Of a DNA stretch of 14,373 nucleotides, positions 1 to 6,679 are shown in pieces. The first letter of the stretch is position 1. The number at the start of each line of letters is the position of its first letter. Location of the stretch: positions 2,063 through 16,435 of the forward strand of contig DJKK01000257.1 in NCBI GenBank assembly GCA_002434595.1. The letters run 5' to 3'. The notes beneath the pieces were generated by a model. That model was not told where the DNA came from, made no database searches, and worked only from the letters and a program-made list of their open reading frames with translations. The DNA comes from Alphaproteobacteria bacterium UBA6544 (GTDB taxonomy: Bacteria; Pseudomonadota; Alphaproteobacteria; UBA8366). The position numbers and the translations under genes were made by a program.

Positions 1-669
1 ATTTTGCGCTCTTACGAGCAAAGCCTGCAGCGCCTCGGGATCAATACGGTCGACGCCCTTGTAATACACGATCTCGATTGGCGGCATCAAAGGGATGAAG
101 AAGGCGTCACAGCTTGCTTCAAGCAACTGATAGACGGCGGCGGATATGCCGCACTCGATGAGCTGAGGTCGTCCGGAGAGATCAGAGCGATCGGTGCCGG
201 TATGAACTTCACCGGCCTGATCCCACGGTTTCTCCAGTACTGCCATCTCGACTATTTCCTGATGGCGATGCCCTATACGCTGTTGGATCAGGCGGCTCTC
301 GATGAGGACCTGCCGCTCTGTGAGGCGCGCGGCGTCAGCATCTTCATCGGCGCCGTATTCGCTTCCGGCATTCTCGCAACAGGACCGTCGGAAGGGGCGC
401 TCTATGCCTATCAGCCGGCGGAAGACGACGTTATAACGAAAGCCCGTGGAATTGCCTCTGTCTGCGAACGGCATGGCGTAACGCTACCCGCGGCAGCGTT
501 ACAATTTCCCCTTCACCACCCTGCGGTCGCCACCGTGATCCCAGGTGCGAACAGTCCTGAACAAGTGATCGCCAACGTCGCGGCCATGAATCATAACATT
601 CCGAGCGATCTCTGGGCTGAATTGAAAGCTGAGGGACTGCTGCGCGAGGACGCACCCACGCCACAATAG
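1..669 (+). CDS. Aldo/keto reductase, C-terminal part (5' truncated by window edge)
   Basis: The frame is open from the first base, so the visible 222 residues are the C-terminal two thirds of the protein. Segments typical of the AKR TIM barrel are visible: VDALVIHD (strand ending in the conserved His-Asp), a central run with FASGIL, and a C-terminal VIPGANSPEQV that in this family binds the NADP(H) phosphate region. The closest relatives I recognise are the D-threo-aldose 1-dehydrogenase / pyridoxal 4-dehydrogenase group, NAD(P)-dependent oxidoreductases of sugars or pyridoxal. The Asp-Tyr-Lys part of the catalytic tetrad lies outside the window. It ends in TAG and converges on the MaoC-like gene with only 33 bases between them, so it is not part of that operon. 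Family assignment is firm; substrate is inference. Confidence 0.88.
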   Translation: MLRSYEQSLQRLGINTVDALVIHDLDWRHQRDEEGVTACFKQLIDGGGYAALDELRSSGEIRAIGAGMNFTGLIPRFLQYCHLDYFLMAMPYTLLDQAALDEDLPLCEARGVSIFIGAVFASGILATGPSEGALYAYQPAEDDVITKARGIASVCERHGVTLPAAALQFPLHHPAVATVIPGANSPEQVIANVAAMNHNIPSDLWAELKAEGLLREDAPTPQ

Positions 670-702
670 ACATCTCTATCGGGCGTAGAACGATCTATTC
701 GC

Positions 703-1137
703 TTAGGGCGCCTCATAGCAGTCGGTCACCTCGGCAATCAGCAGCTCCTTTTCGTCGGCGACATTAAAAAGCGTCACCGTGGCCGTCACGAACGTGTTGT
801 CGAAGCGGGTCCGCACGTCCGTGACAACCACAGACAACCCGACGGTATCGCCTGCAACGACCGGAGATTTGAACCGGATGTTCTCATATTTCACCGTGAG
901 GCACCGCGAGAACACCGACACCTCAATGCAATTCTGTAACAGCCGCGGAATGAGCGAGATGAGAAGGTTTGCCGGCACGATGCGCGGCGCCGCCCCAGCA
1001 CCATGTATCCACTGTCGGTCCTCGGAAATCGTATTGAATGCGTCGATCATCCTATCCCGGATAACTACCGTCTCGCTGGATTTGACCGCGTCTCCGACGT
1101 GATCGACGAGCTCTGCCGCCTTCGAAACGGAAATCAT
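703..1137 (-). CDS. MaoC/NodN-like hotdog-fold dehydratase (enoyl-CoA hydratase-like)
   Basis: A 144-residue single-hotdog protein. The stretch AFNTISEDRQWIHG (residues 33-46) matches the MaoC/R-hydratase active-site signature in its NodN-like form (GDxQWIH), with the Asp40 and His45 dyad spaced as in the family. MaoC proteins hydrate trans-2-enoyl-CoA or dehydrate (R)-3-hydroxyacyl-CoA. The C-terminal half (KYENIRFKSPVVAGDTV, then alternating strands) fits the rest of the fold. The usual second HG motif after the dyad is not obvious, so activity on CoA esters is inferred. It is the last gene of the ligase-thiolase-hydratase operon; its ATG overlaps the thiolase TGA as ATGA (1134-1137), implying translational coupling. 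TAA stop. Confidence 0.85.
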   Translation of the reverse strand: MISVSKAAELVDHVGDAVKSSETVVIRDRMIDAFNTISEDRQWIHGAGAAPRIVPANLLISLIPRLLQNCIEVSVFSRCLTVKYENIRFKSPVVAGDTVGLSVVVTDVRTRFDNTFVTATVTLFNVADEKELLIAEVTDCYEAP

Positions 1138-2279
1138 CGGCCGCCCTCCGCCTGTAGCAACATCGCACTCCCCAATCCACCCGCCGCGGCAATAGCAGCG
1201 AGCCCAATATCTCCCGGATCGCCGGACCGCAACGCGTGAAAGAGACGGACGGCAAGAATCGCCCCAGAAGCACCGATCGGATGCCCCCAGGCCAGAGCGC
1301 CGCCGCGACAGTTCACACGGCTCGGCTCCAGACCGATCTCCTCAATACAGACCATGGCCTGCACGGCGAACGCCTCCATCATCTCCGTCACAGTCACTTC
1401 TTGAGGCGCGATTCCGAACTGGGTCAGCAGTTCGACAGCCGGCGCAATCGGTGCAAGTGCCGGATAGGCCGTATCACCGCCCTGCGCCTTTACCCCCAAG
1501 AGACGAGCGGGTCGACGGACTTTTTTGGAAGGTGCGCCTACGGCCTTATCGTTCGTCACGACGACGACTGCTGCCGCGTCGGCTTCGACCGCCGTGGTAG
1601 CGGCCGTCACGCCGAAATCATCGTCACCCTCGAGCGGCTGCAAACGGGCGCATAAACGCGGTGACAGCCGCCGCGTAAATTCGTCGGCGTGCAGCCCCGC
1701 CACCGCTACAATCTCCTCCGGGGATTCGGATTGGGCCCCGGCGCGGCGATGACTTTCGACGGCATAGGCATCCTGCGCGGACCGTCGAATGCACCGCTGC
1801 GCCGCCAAATTCGCGGCGGACGCGATCATATCGGGGTCGTGTTCAGGCCACGGTGAAAACGGTGGACTATCGTAGGCAACAGGAACGTCACCCGCCGATT
1901 TAGGCCGCCGTTGGCGGATCGGTGACCGGCTATAACTCTCGAGGCCACCGGCAATCACGACGTTTGCCATGCCGGACGTCACTTTCGCGGCTGCGAGCCC
2001 GATGGTGTCGATGCCACTGCAACATTGCGTGTCGACCGTCGACGCGGGCACGTTCACCGGTAGCCCGGCCGCCAGGGATGTCATCCGCGCCGGGTTTCCG
2101 CCGCCATAGAGAGCGTTTCCTAGGATGACCTCGTCGACCTGATCCGGGCGCAGCCCAGCGTCGTCAAGCGCCGCCTCCACGACCGGTGCCGCCAATTCCC
2201 ATGCCTCAAGTTCCCGAAACGCCCCATTGCGAACGGCAACAGGTGTCCGGCGGCCGGCAATGATGAACGCGTCGGTCAT
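1134..2279 (-). CDS. Thiolase-family acyltransferase with incomplete catalytic set
   Basis: A 381-residue thiolase superfamily protein, slightly shorter than the usual 390-400. Visible motifs are IIAGRRTPV at the N-terminus, TQCCSG with the nucleophilic Cys86, GGLESYSRSP (111-120) and the C-terminal GGALAWGHPIGASG with His333. Two expected catalytic residues are missing: the NEAF motif reads MEAF (Met301 for Asn) and the C-terminal CxGGGxG motif reads AAAGGLG (Ala364 for Cys). A biosynthetic or degradative thiolase normally needs Cys/Asn/His/Cys, so classical 3-ketoacyl-CoA cleavage or condensation may be lost; a plain acyl transfer role is possible. The start chosen, 2279, gives an ATGA overlap with the upstream ligase stop; a longer frame to 2360 would sit inside the ligase. 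Middle gene of the operon. Confidence 0.87.
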   Translation of the reverse strand: MTDAFIIAGRRTPVAVRNGAFRELEAWELAAPVVEAALDDAGLRPDQVDEVILGNALYGGGNPARMTSLAAGLPVNVPASTVDTQCCSGIDTIGLAAAKVTSGMANVVIAGGLESYSRSPIRQRRPKSAGDVPVAYDSPPFSPWPEHDPDMIASAANLAAQRCIRRSAQDAYAVESHRRAGAQSESPEEIVAVAGLHADEFTRRLSPRLCARLQPLEGDDDFGVTAATTAVEADAAAVVVVTNDKAVGAPSKKVRRPARLLGVKAQGGDTAYPALAPIAPAVELLTQFGIAPQEVTVTEMMEAFAVQAMVCIEEIGLEPSRVNCRGGALAWGHPIGASGAILAVRLFHALRSGDPGDIGLAAIAAAGGLGSAMLLQAEGGR

Positions 2280-3748
2280 CGTAGGGTACGAGTGCTCCCG
2301 GAGTTCAGCCATTCGCGCAGTCGTGGCATATCGGGTTTCTGCGATGCCGTCATGGGCCAATCATCGACTTGATGGAATCGTGTCGGGACCTTGTGCAGAG
2401 GCAATCTCTCGCGACACCAAGCCGTCAACTCGCGCGATGAGCAATCGCGTCCTGATTCCAGTTGCAGCAGTGCCACGGGCCGTTGCCCCCGACGGGTATC
2501 CTCGATGCCCATCGCACAGGCATATTTCACCGACGGATGCGCCGCCACGACTTCTTCGAGTTCTTCTGGATAGATGTTCTTTCCCGAAGAGACGAACATT
2601 CTGTCGGATCGCCCGGTCAGGAAGAGAAACCCCTCTTCATCGAGATAACCGAGATCACCGACAAACAAAGCGTCGCCGTCACGTTCCAGGGTTGGATTGT
2701 CTGCCAATTCATACCCATCGAATAACAGCGGACTCTCTACAAAGATGCGCCCAACGCCGCCAACCGGAAGAGCCTCGCCCGCCGCGTCACGGATTTGGAC
2801 GGCGATTCCGGGAAAGGGCTTTCCAACGGAACCGGACGGTGTCTCGCCATCGCGCGCATAGGTGATGTAGCTGTGTTCCGACGTGCCATAGAACTCACAG
2901 ATGAGTGCGTTCGGAAACAACCGGCGGAGCGGTGGCTTCAGGGCATCTGGCAATTTCGCGCCGGACACAAGGATCAGCCGCACCGATTGAAGGACCGTTC
3001 CGGCGTGCGCCGCCGCAACCAGGGCATCGTATTGCGTTGGAACGCCATAGACGACGGTGCCGCCGGTCTGTGCGATGCTGTGGAGGATCCGGTCTGGGCG
3101 AAAGCGTTGATAGATCACTGTCTTGCCGCCGGCGTAGAGGCCGCGGAACACCGCATAGACGAAGAGCGAATGCGCGAGATTGCCAAGTGAAACGAATACG
3201 TCGTCACCCGACAAATCGAAAATCTCGCCGTCGCGGCGAAAGCTTTCCAACCAAGACAATTGATTGCGACGGAACCCCTTCGGCGTGCCGGTCGAACCGG
3301 ACGTAAATCCCGTGTAGAAGGGTGCGCGAACGTCAGCCCGTGGCAATAAATCCAAAGGCGCCTCTCCTCCGCATTCTCCTTTCAGAAGCAGCTCGATATT
3401 TGCTGCCCCAATCACGAGGTCCGGACCAAGAGTTTCTGCCACGGAAGCCCGGATATTTTCTGGCCATTCCGGGTCAAACATCTGAAAAGACTTCCCGGCT
3501 TTGAGCGTCGCGCACATGGCTACGACCAAATCCGGTCCGTTCGGCAACGTAATCGCAATTCTGTTTCCTGGAACCGTCGCGAACAGCTGTCGCGCAAAGC
3601 CATCCACTCTAGTCGCGAATTCCGACCACAGGATTTCCGAACCATCGAAATCAAGCGCGACGCTACCGGGCGACCGTTCCGCATGACAACGGACGCGCGA
3701 CGCAATGTCCGTTATCTCCTGCGTCACTGCCTTACAGTCTAAATTCAA
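2276..3748 (-). CDS. AMP-dependent acyl-CoA synthetase/ligase (ANL family)
   Basis: About 490 residues, typical for small ANL ligases that activate a carboxylic acid with ATP and load it on CoA. The motifs appear in order: P-loop YTGFTSGSTGTPKG (145-158), FYGTSE (286-291), GDLGYLD (364-370), the hinge/GRSDRMFVSSG block with IYPEELEE (379-399), and the C-terminal adenylation lysine in TASQK (Lys471). All core residues seem intact. The frame's first start is TTG at 3748; GTG at 3727 is an alternative, and neither has a convincing ribosome binding site, so the first residues are uncertain. First gene of the ligase-thiolase-hydratase operon, stop TGA overlapping the thiolase ATG. A terminator-like hairpin separates it from the peroxiredoxin upstream. 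Substrate unknown; the gene neighbours suggest a short or branched carboxylic acid. Confidence 0.9.
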   Translation of the reverse strand: MNLDCKAVTQEITDIASRVRCHAERSPGSVALDFDGSEILWSEFATRVDGFARQLFATVPGNRIAITLPNGPDLVVAMCATLKAGKSFQMFDPEWPENIRASVAETLGPDLVIGAANIELLLKGECGGEAPLDLLPRADVRAPFYTGFTSGSTGTPKGFRRNQLSWLESFRRDGEIFDLSGDDVFVSLGNLAHSLFVYAVFRGLYAGGKTVIYQRFRPDRILHSIAQTGGTVVYGVPTQYDALVAAAHAGTVLQSVRLILVSGAKLPDALKPPLRRLFPNALICEFYGTSEHSYITYARDGETPSGSVGKPFPGIAVQIRDAAGEALPVGGVGRIFVESPLLFDGYELADNPTLERDGDALFVGDLGYLDEEGFLFLTGRSDRMFVSSGKNIYPEELEEVVAAHPSVKYACAMGIEDTRRGQRPVALLQLESGRDCSSRELTAWCRERLPLHKVPTRFHQVDDWPMTASQKPDMPRLREWLNSGSTRTLR

Positions 3749-3774
3749 TGGATTAAGGCTCGATTGAAAGCATA

Positions 3775-3808
3775 GCGCCGCCCGGGCCGAAAAGCGTCCG
3801 GGCGGCGC
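3775..3808 (-). terminator. Strong GC-rich hairpin downstream of the selenoprotein gene
   Basis: Two perfectly complementary 11-base arms, GCGCCGCCCGG (3775-3785) and CCGGGCGGCGC (3798-3808), enclose a 12-base loop 14 bases past the peroxiredoxin TAA. On the minus strand the stem is followed only by a weak T-rich tail (tatgctttc), so it could be an intrinsic terminator or an mRNA 3' end stabiliser. It separates the peroxiredoxin from the acyl-CoA ligase operon, which begins 26 bases further on. Confidence 0.6.
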
Positions 3809-3822
3809 ACCGACCGTCCAAA

Positions 3823-4269
3823 TTAGGACAAATCTCCAAGTGCCGTCGTGGCGTGCCCTTCGGCGTCGTCAACGGCATAAGCGTTGATTACCTTGCCGTC
3901 CGGCCCGATCACGACGCCCATTCTGGAGGGGCGTTCCTGATCCGCGCTTTCCGCGGCGCCGTAAGCCATGGAGACTGATTTATCGACGTCACACAGAAGA
4001 TCACTCGGCAGGCCTACTTCGTCCCGCCATTTCTTCAAATCTTCGGTCGCGCTGAACGTAATGCCGAGAACGACCGTATCTTTGTCTGCAAAATCCTGGG
4101 CTCTAGCACGGAACCCGTTGGCTTGCTTCGTTCAATTATTGCCGAACGCTCGTGGATAAAACCACAGCACGACGTGTTTACCCGCATGATCCGACAGACT
4201 TACATCCACCCCATCCTGATTGGGCAGCGTAAAGGCTGGCGGCACGCTTCCGATTTCCGGTAGGCCCAT
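3823..4269 (-). CDS. Selenocysteine-containing peroxiredoxin (AhpC/TSA, Bcp/PrxQ-like)
   Basis: Read through one in-frame TGA (4132-4134), this encodes a complete 148-residue peroxiredoxin. The N-terminal half has PPAFTLPNQDG and GKHVVLWFYPRAF; the second half has ANGFRARAQDF, VVLGITFSATEDLKKW, LLCDVDKSVSMAYG, the conserved Arg116 (RPSRMGVVIGPDGKV) and a C-terminal GHATTAL like Bcp/PrxQ. In relatives the centre reads FYPKDDTPGCTTEACGFR; aligned without gaps, the TGA (residue 46) falls on the peroxidatic Cys. It should reduce H2O2 or organic peroxides via a selenol. The resolving-Cys position is Asn51 and the usual Thr three residues before the active site is Gly43. A hairpin fitting bacterial SECIS rules follows. 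Start 4269 has AGAGGA four bases upstream of the ATG. Divergent from the TauD gene; its own terminator follows. Alternative: a Cys-to-stop mutation or a base error. Confidence 0.85.
4105..4123 (-). promoter_or_regulatory. Candidate bacterial SECIS element
   Basis: In the mRNA direction, counting from the base after TGA, an upper stem ACGG (+14 to +17) pairs with CCGT (+21 to +24) around the three-base loop GTT (+18 to +20). A lower stem AGC (+9 to +11) pairs with GCT (+25 to +27), with CA bulged. The apical loop opens with G and lies about 18 bases past UGA, close to the spacing of the E. coli fdhF SECIS and inside the range used by published bacterial SECIS searches. The hairpin is short; folding was judged by eye. 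Confidence 0.65.
4132..4134 (-). other. In-frame TGA, proposed selenocysteine codon (Sec46)
   Basis: Single TGA inside an otherwise continuous peroxiredoxin frame, at the codon for the peroxidatic cysteine. TGA is an ordinary stop elsewhere in this window (ligase, first TauD gene, flavoenzyme, pcaG), so a reassigned genetic code does not explain it; local recoding does. Confidence 0.82.
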
Positions 4270-4466
4270 CGTTTCCTCTATATCGATTGGTTGCAACACT
4301 GTGTTGGAATCTAGCGCCGCCAACGCGCGGCGCAAGCGCGTTTCCTGGCCGAGCACGGCGTGGTGCCGCGACATACAGCCCGCAATCGCAATCCCCTCAA
4401 CAAACCGGAAAGTCCGTCTAAGTCACTCAGACCGAGATCATTCCCTTCCCCGCCTGGCCCATTAAC

Positions 4467-4493
4467 TTATACGATGAACGTGTTCGACGATAA
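4467..4493 (+). promoter_or_regulatory. 27-bp imperfect palindrome, candidate operator
   Basis: TTAT (4467-4470) and CGATGAAC (4472-4479) mirror GTTCGACG (4482-4489) and ATAA (4490-4493) around a central GT, with two mismatched pairs and one unpaired base. It ends 18 bases before the ATG of the first TauD-family gene, in the 242-base divergent region shared with the peroxiredoxin. Position and symmetry suit a dimeric regulator, such as the GntR family that often controls such genes; no regulator gene is in the window. I could not assign a clear -35/-10 pair. Confidence 0.4.
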
Positions 4494-4511
4494 TTTGAAA
4501 GACCGGTTGCC

Positions 4512-5402
4512 ATGAGCGCCTTACCAGACTCCACTCGAGACGAGACTACCTATCAACGGATCCAAGTGGTTCCTCTCGCCGGCTCGCTCGGCGCGGAAAT
4601 CGGTGGCGTCGACTTGCGCCACCTGGACGATGCGGATTTTGCGGAAGTCCATCGCGCGTGGCTCCAGCATCAGGTCATTTATTTTCGTGGCCAGACGATG
4701 ACGCCGGACGAGCATCTCGACTTCGCGAGGCGTTGGGGAGATATACATATCCATCCCTTCAACGCACCGATGGAGGGATATCCCGAAATCCTGCAGATCC
4801 TGAAGACAGAGGCCGCCACCCGCAACAACGGCAATCGATGGCATTCGGACCAGATGTACACCGCTGCACCAGCAAAGGCGACGATACTGCTGGCGCGTGA
4901 AATGCCGCCCTACGGCGGCGACACGATGTTTTCCAATCTCTACCTCGCCTATGAAACACTCTCTGACGGTATGAAGGAGATGCTTTCCGGCCTGAAGGGC
5001 GTCCACAACGGCAACAGTTCCAAGAATTTTCTCGGTGGTAGCCGGGCCGCGCAGGCCAAGATGGGCCTTATTCCCACGCCTCAGAAACACCCTGACCCGG
5101 ACGTACAGACGGTATCCGTCCACCCCATCATTCGCACCCATCCCGAGACCGGTCGGAAGGCTCTCTATATCGGCAGTCATACCGAGCGGTTCGATGGCAT
5201 GACCGATGACGAAAGCAAGCCATTGTTGGACTACCTGATGGCACACACGAGCCGTCCGGAGTTCATTTGTCGTGTGCGCTGGGAAGTCGGTACGTTAACC
5301 ATGTGGGACAATCGTTGTTGCCAGCACTACGCGCTTAACGACTATCAAGGTCAGAGGCGCTGCGTTCATAAAATTACGGTGAAAGGGGATACTCCCTTCT
5401 GA
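4512..5402 (+). CDS. TauD/TfdA-family Fe(II)/2-oxoglutarate dioxygenase (1)
   Basis: 296 residues, the family's normal length. The metal facial triad is visible as WHSDQMY (His111, Asp113) and QHYALNDY (His272), and the 2-oxoglutarate-binding arginine lies in QRRCVHKITV (Arg282/283). The N-terminal LAGSLGAEIGGVDL and HQVIYFRGQ are characteristic of the family. Such enzymes hydroxylate a small substrate using O2 and 2-oxoglutarate, often releasing sulfite, an amine or an alkoxy group. Its TGA overlaps the ATG of the FAD oxidoreductase by one base (TGATG), so the two are coupled and probably act in sequence. ATG 4512 has only a weak purine-rich stretch upstream. Substrate unknown; the amine-oxidase partner suggests an N-containing compound. 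Confidence 0.93.
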   Translation: MSALPDSTRDETTYQRIQVVPLAGSLGAEIGGVDLRHLDDADFAEVHRAWLQHQVIYFRGQTMTPDEHLDFARRWGDIHIHPFNAPMEGYPEILQILKTEAATRNNGNRWHSDQMYTAAPAKATILLAREMPPYGGDTMFSNLYLAYETLSDGMKEMLSGLKGVHNGNSSKNFLGGSRAAQAKMGLIPTPQKHPDPDVQTVSVHPIIRTHPETGRKALYIGSHTERFDGMTDDESKPLLDYLMAHTSRPEFICRVRWEVGTLTMWDNRCCQHYALNDYQGQRRCVHKITVKGDTPF

Positions 5403-6676
5403 TGCAGCTGCAACCTGATACCCATGGTCTATGGGCCGCCACGGCGCCATCGTCACCCGAGACATCTACCCTATCCGAAGCGGTCGAGACGGACGTAGCG
5501 ATCGTCGGCGCCGGGTTCACGGGGATGTCCGCGGCACTGCACCTCTCCGAGGCCGGCATTGCCGTCTCGGTCGTGGAAGCAAATGAAGTCGGGTTTGGCG
5601 GTTCTGGTCGGAACGCAGGCCTCGTCAATCCGGGGTTCTGGTTGCCGTTACCGGACATGATCAAGGCGCTCGGCCAGGACGCCGCGGAGCGCATGATCGA
5701 CGAACTCGGCCATGCGCCGACGGTCGTCTTCGACCTGATCGAGAAGCATGACATCCAGTGCGAGGCTGTTCGCGCCGGCAATTTGCACATGGCGCACTCA
5801 GCGAACGGCTACCGCGAACTCGTCGGCCGCTGCGAGGAATGGGCGCGGCGGGGCGCACCCGTCGAAATGCTGGATCGCAGCACCGCAGCGGAGAAAACCG
5901 GGACGAAAATCTATCACGGCGCCATGCTCGACCGTCGGGCCGGGACGATTCAACCGCTCGCCTATGTCCGAGGGCTGGCTTCTGCGGCACTAAAATCAGG
6001 GGCCAAACTCTTTACCCAGTCACCGGCGACGGCAATTTCGCACGACGGGGAAAGATGGACCGTCAAGACGCCGGGTGGCGAGGTCCGGGCGAACCGGCTA
6101 TTGGTCGCGACTGGCGGATATGGGGAGGGCGCGGAACAGGCACGTCATTCGACCGTTCCGTATTTTTATTTCCAATGCGCAACAAAGCCCTTGAGTCATA
6201 ACATTCTGCCGGAGATTCTCCCCGACAAGAACGGCACCTGGGACACTCATCCCGTGCTGAAGTCCTTCCGGCTCGACGCCGAAGGTCGTCTCATTTGTGG
6301 CAGTATCGGGCGTTTCGATGGCGGCGGAAACCTGCACAAGAGCTGGGCCAGCCGGAAAATGCGGGGAATGTTCCCGCAGGTGCCCGAGGAATCGTGGAGC
6401 GAAGCGTGGTTTGGCCGGATCGCCATGACCAATGATCACCTACCGCGTCTCAAGGAAATCGGACCTGAGGGATTTGCAATTTATGGTTACAACGGCCGCG
6501 GCATCGGACCGGGCACTGTATTCGGTCGGGCGGTCGCAAACTATTTCAAATCTGGCGACCGGGCCGCGCTCCCCTTCCCGCTTACATCCGACGCTCATGA
6601 ATCCTTCGTCGGTATCAGGGGCGGCGTCATCGAAATGGGTGCTCGCGCCTTTCACACCATCGACGGCTGGCTCTGA
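5402..6676 (+). CDS. FAD-dependent oxidoreductase, DAO/PuuB-like
   Basis: 424 residues of the D-amino-acid oxidase fold. The dinucleotide-binding motif is DVAIVGAGFTGMSAALHL (31-48) with Glu59 at the end of the second strand for the FAD ribose. The next block, GFGGSGRNAGLV (64-75), is the GWGASGRNGG-type motif of gamma-glutamylputrescine oxidase relatives. Near the C-terminus GYNGRGIGPGT contacts the FAD. Members oxidise a secondary or primary amine, or an amino acid, to an imine with H2O2 or a quinone as acceptor product. Coupled by one-base overlap to the preceding dioxygenase. It converges on the MBL hydrolase gene with only three bases between stop codons, and no terminator is visible there. 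The H2O2 expected from an oxidase would suit the peroxiredoxin nearby, but that link is inference. Confidence 0.92.
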   Translation: MQLQPDTHGLWAATAPSSPETSTLSEAVETDVAIVGAGFTGMSAALHLSEAGIAVSVVEANEVGFGGSGRNAGLVNPGFWLPLPDMIKALGQDAAERMIDELGHAPTVVFDLIEKHDIQCEAVRAGNLHMAHSANGYRELVGRCEEWARRGAPVEMLDRSTAAEKTGTKIYHGAMLDRRAGTIQPLAYVRGLASAALKSGAKLFTQSPATAISHDGERWTVKTPGGEVRANRLLVATGGYGEGAEQARHSTVPYFYFQCATKPLSHNILPEILPDKNGTWDTHPVLKSFRLDAEGRLICGSIGRFDGGGNLHKSWASRKMRGMFPQVPEESWSEAWFGRIAMTNDHLPRLKEIGPEGFAIYGYNGRGIGPGTVFGRAVANYFKSGDRAALPFPLTSDAHESFVGIRGGVIEMGARAFHTIDGWL

Positions 6677-6679
6677 GCG

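Noticed and set aside
2280..2360. N-terminal extension of the thiolase
   Set aside because: It lies inside the ligase 3' end; ATG 2279 gives the family N-terminus and an ATGA overlap.
3823..4269. Reassigned genetic code (TGA read as Trp or Gly) to explain the internal TGA
   Set aside because: TGA is the genuine terminator of several intact genes here, and the codon sits precisely on a catalytic Cys position.
4132..4374. An independent 80-residue gene (and a second 71-residue gene at 3823-4038)
   Set aside because: They are the two halves of one peroxiredoxin frame split by the TGA; the part from 4270 to 4374 is an upstream extension without homology, and AGAGGA before 4269 fixes the start.
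4521..5246. 241-residue minus-strand open frame
   Set aside because: Antisense shadow of the first TauD-family gene, which has full catalytic motifs.
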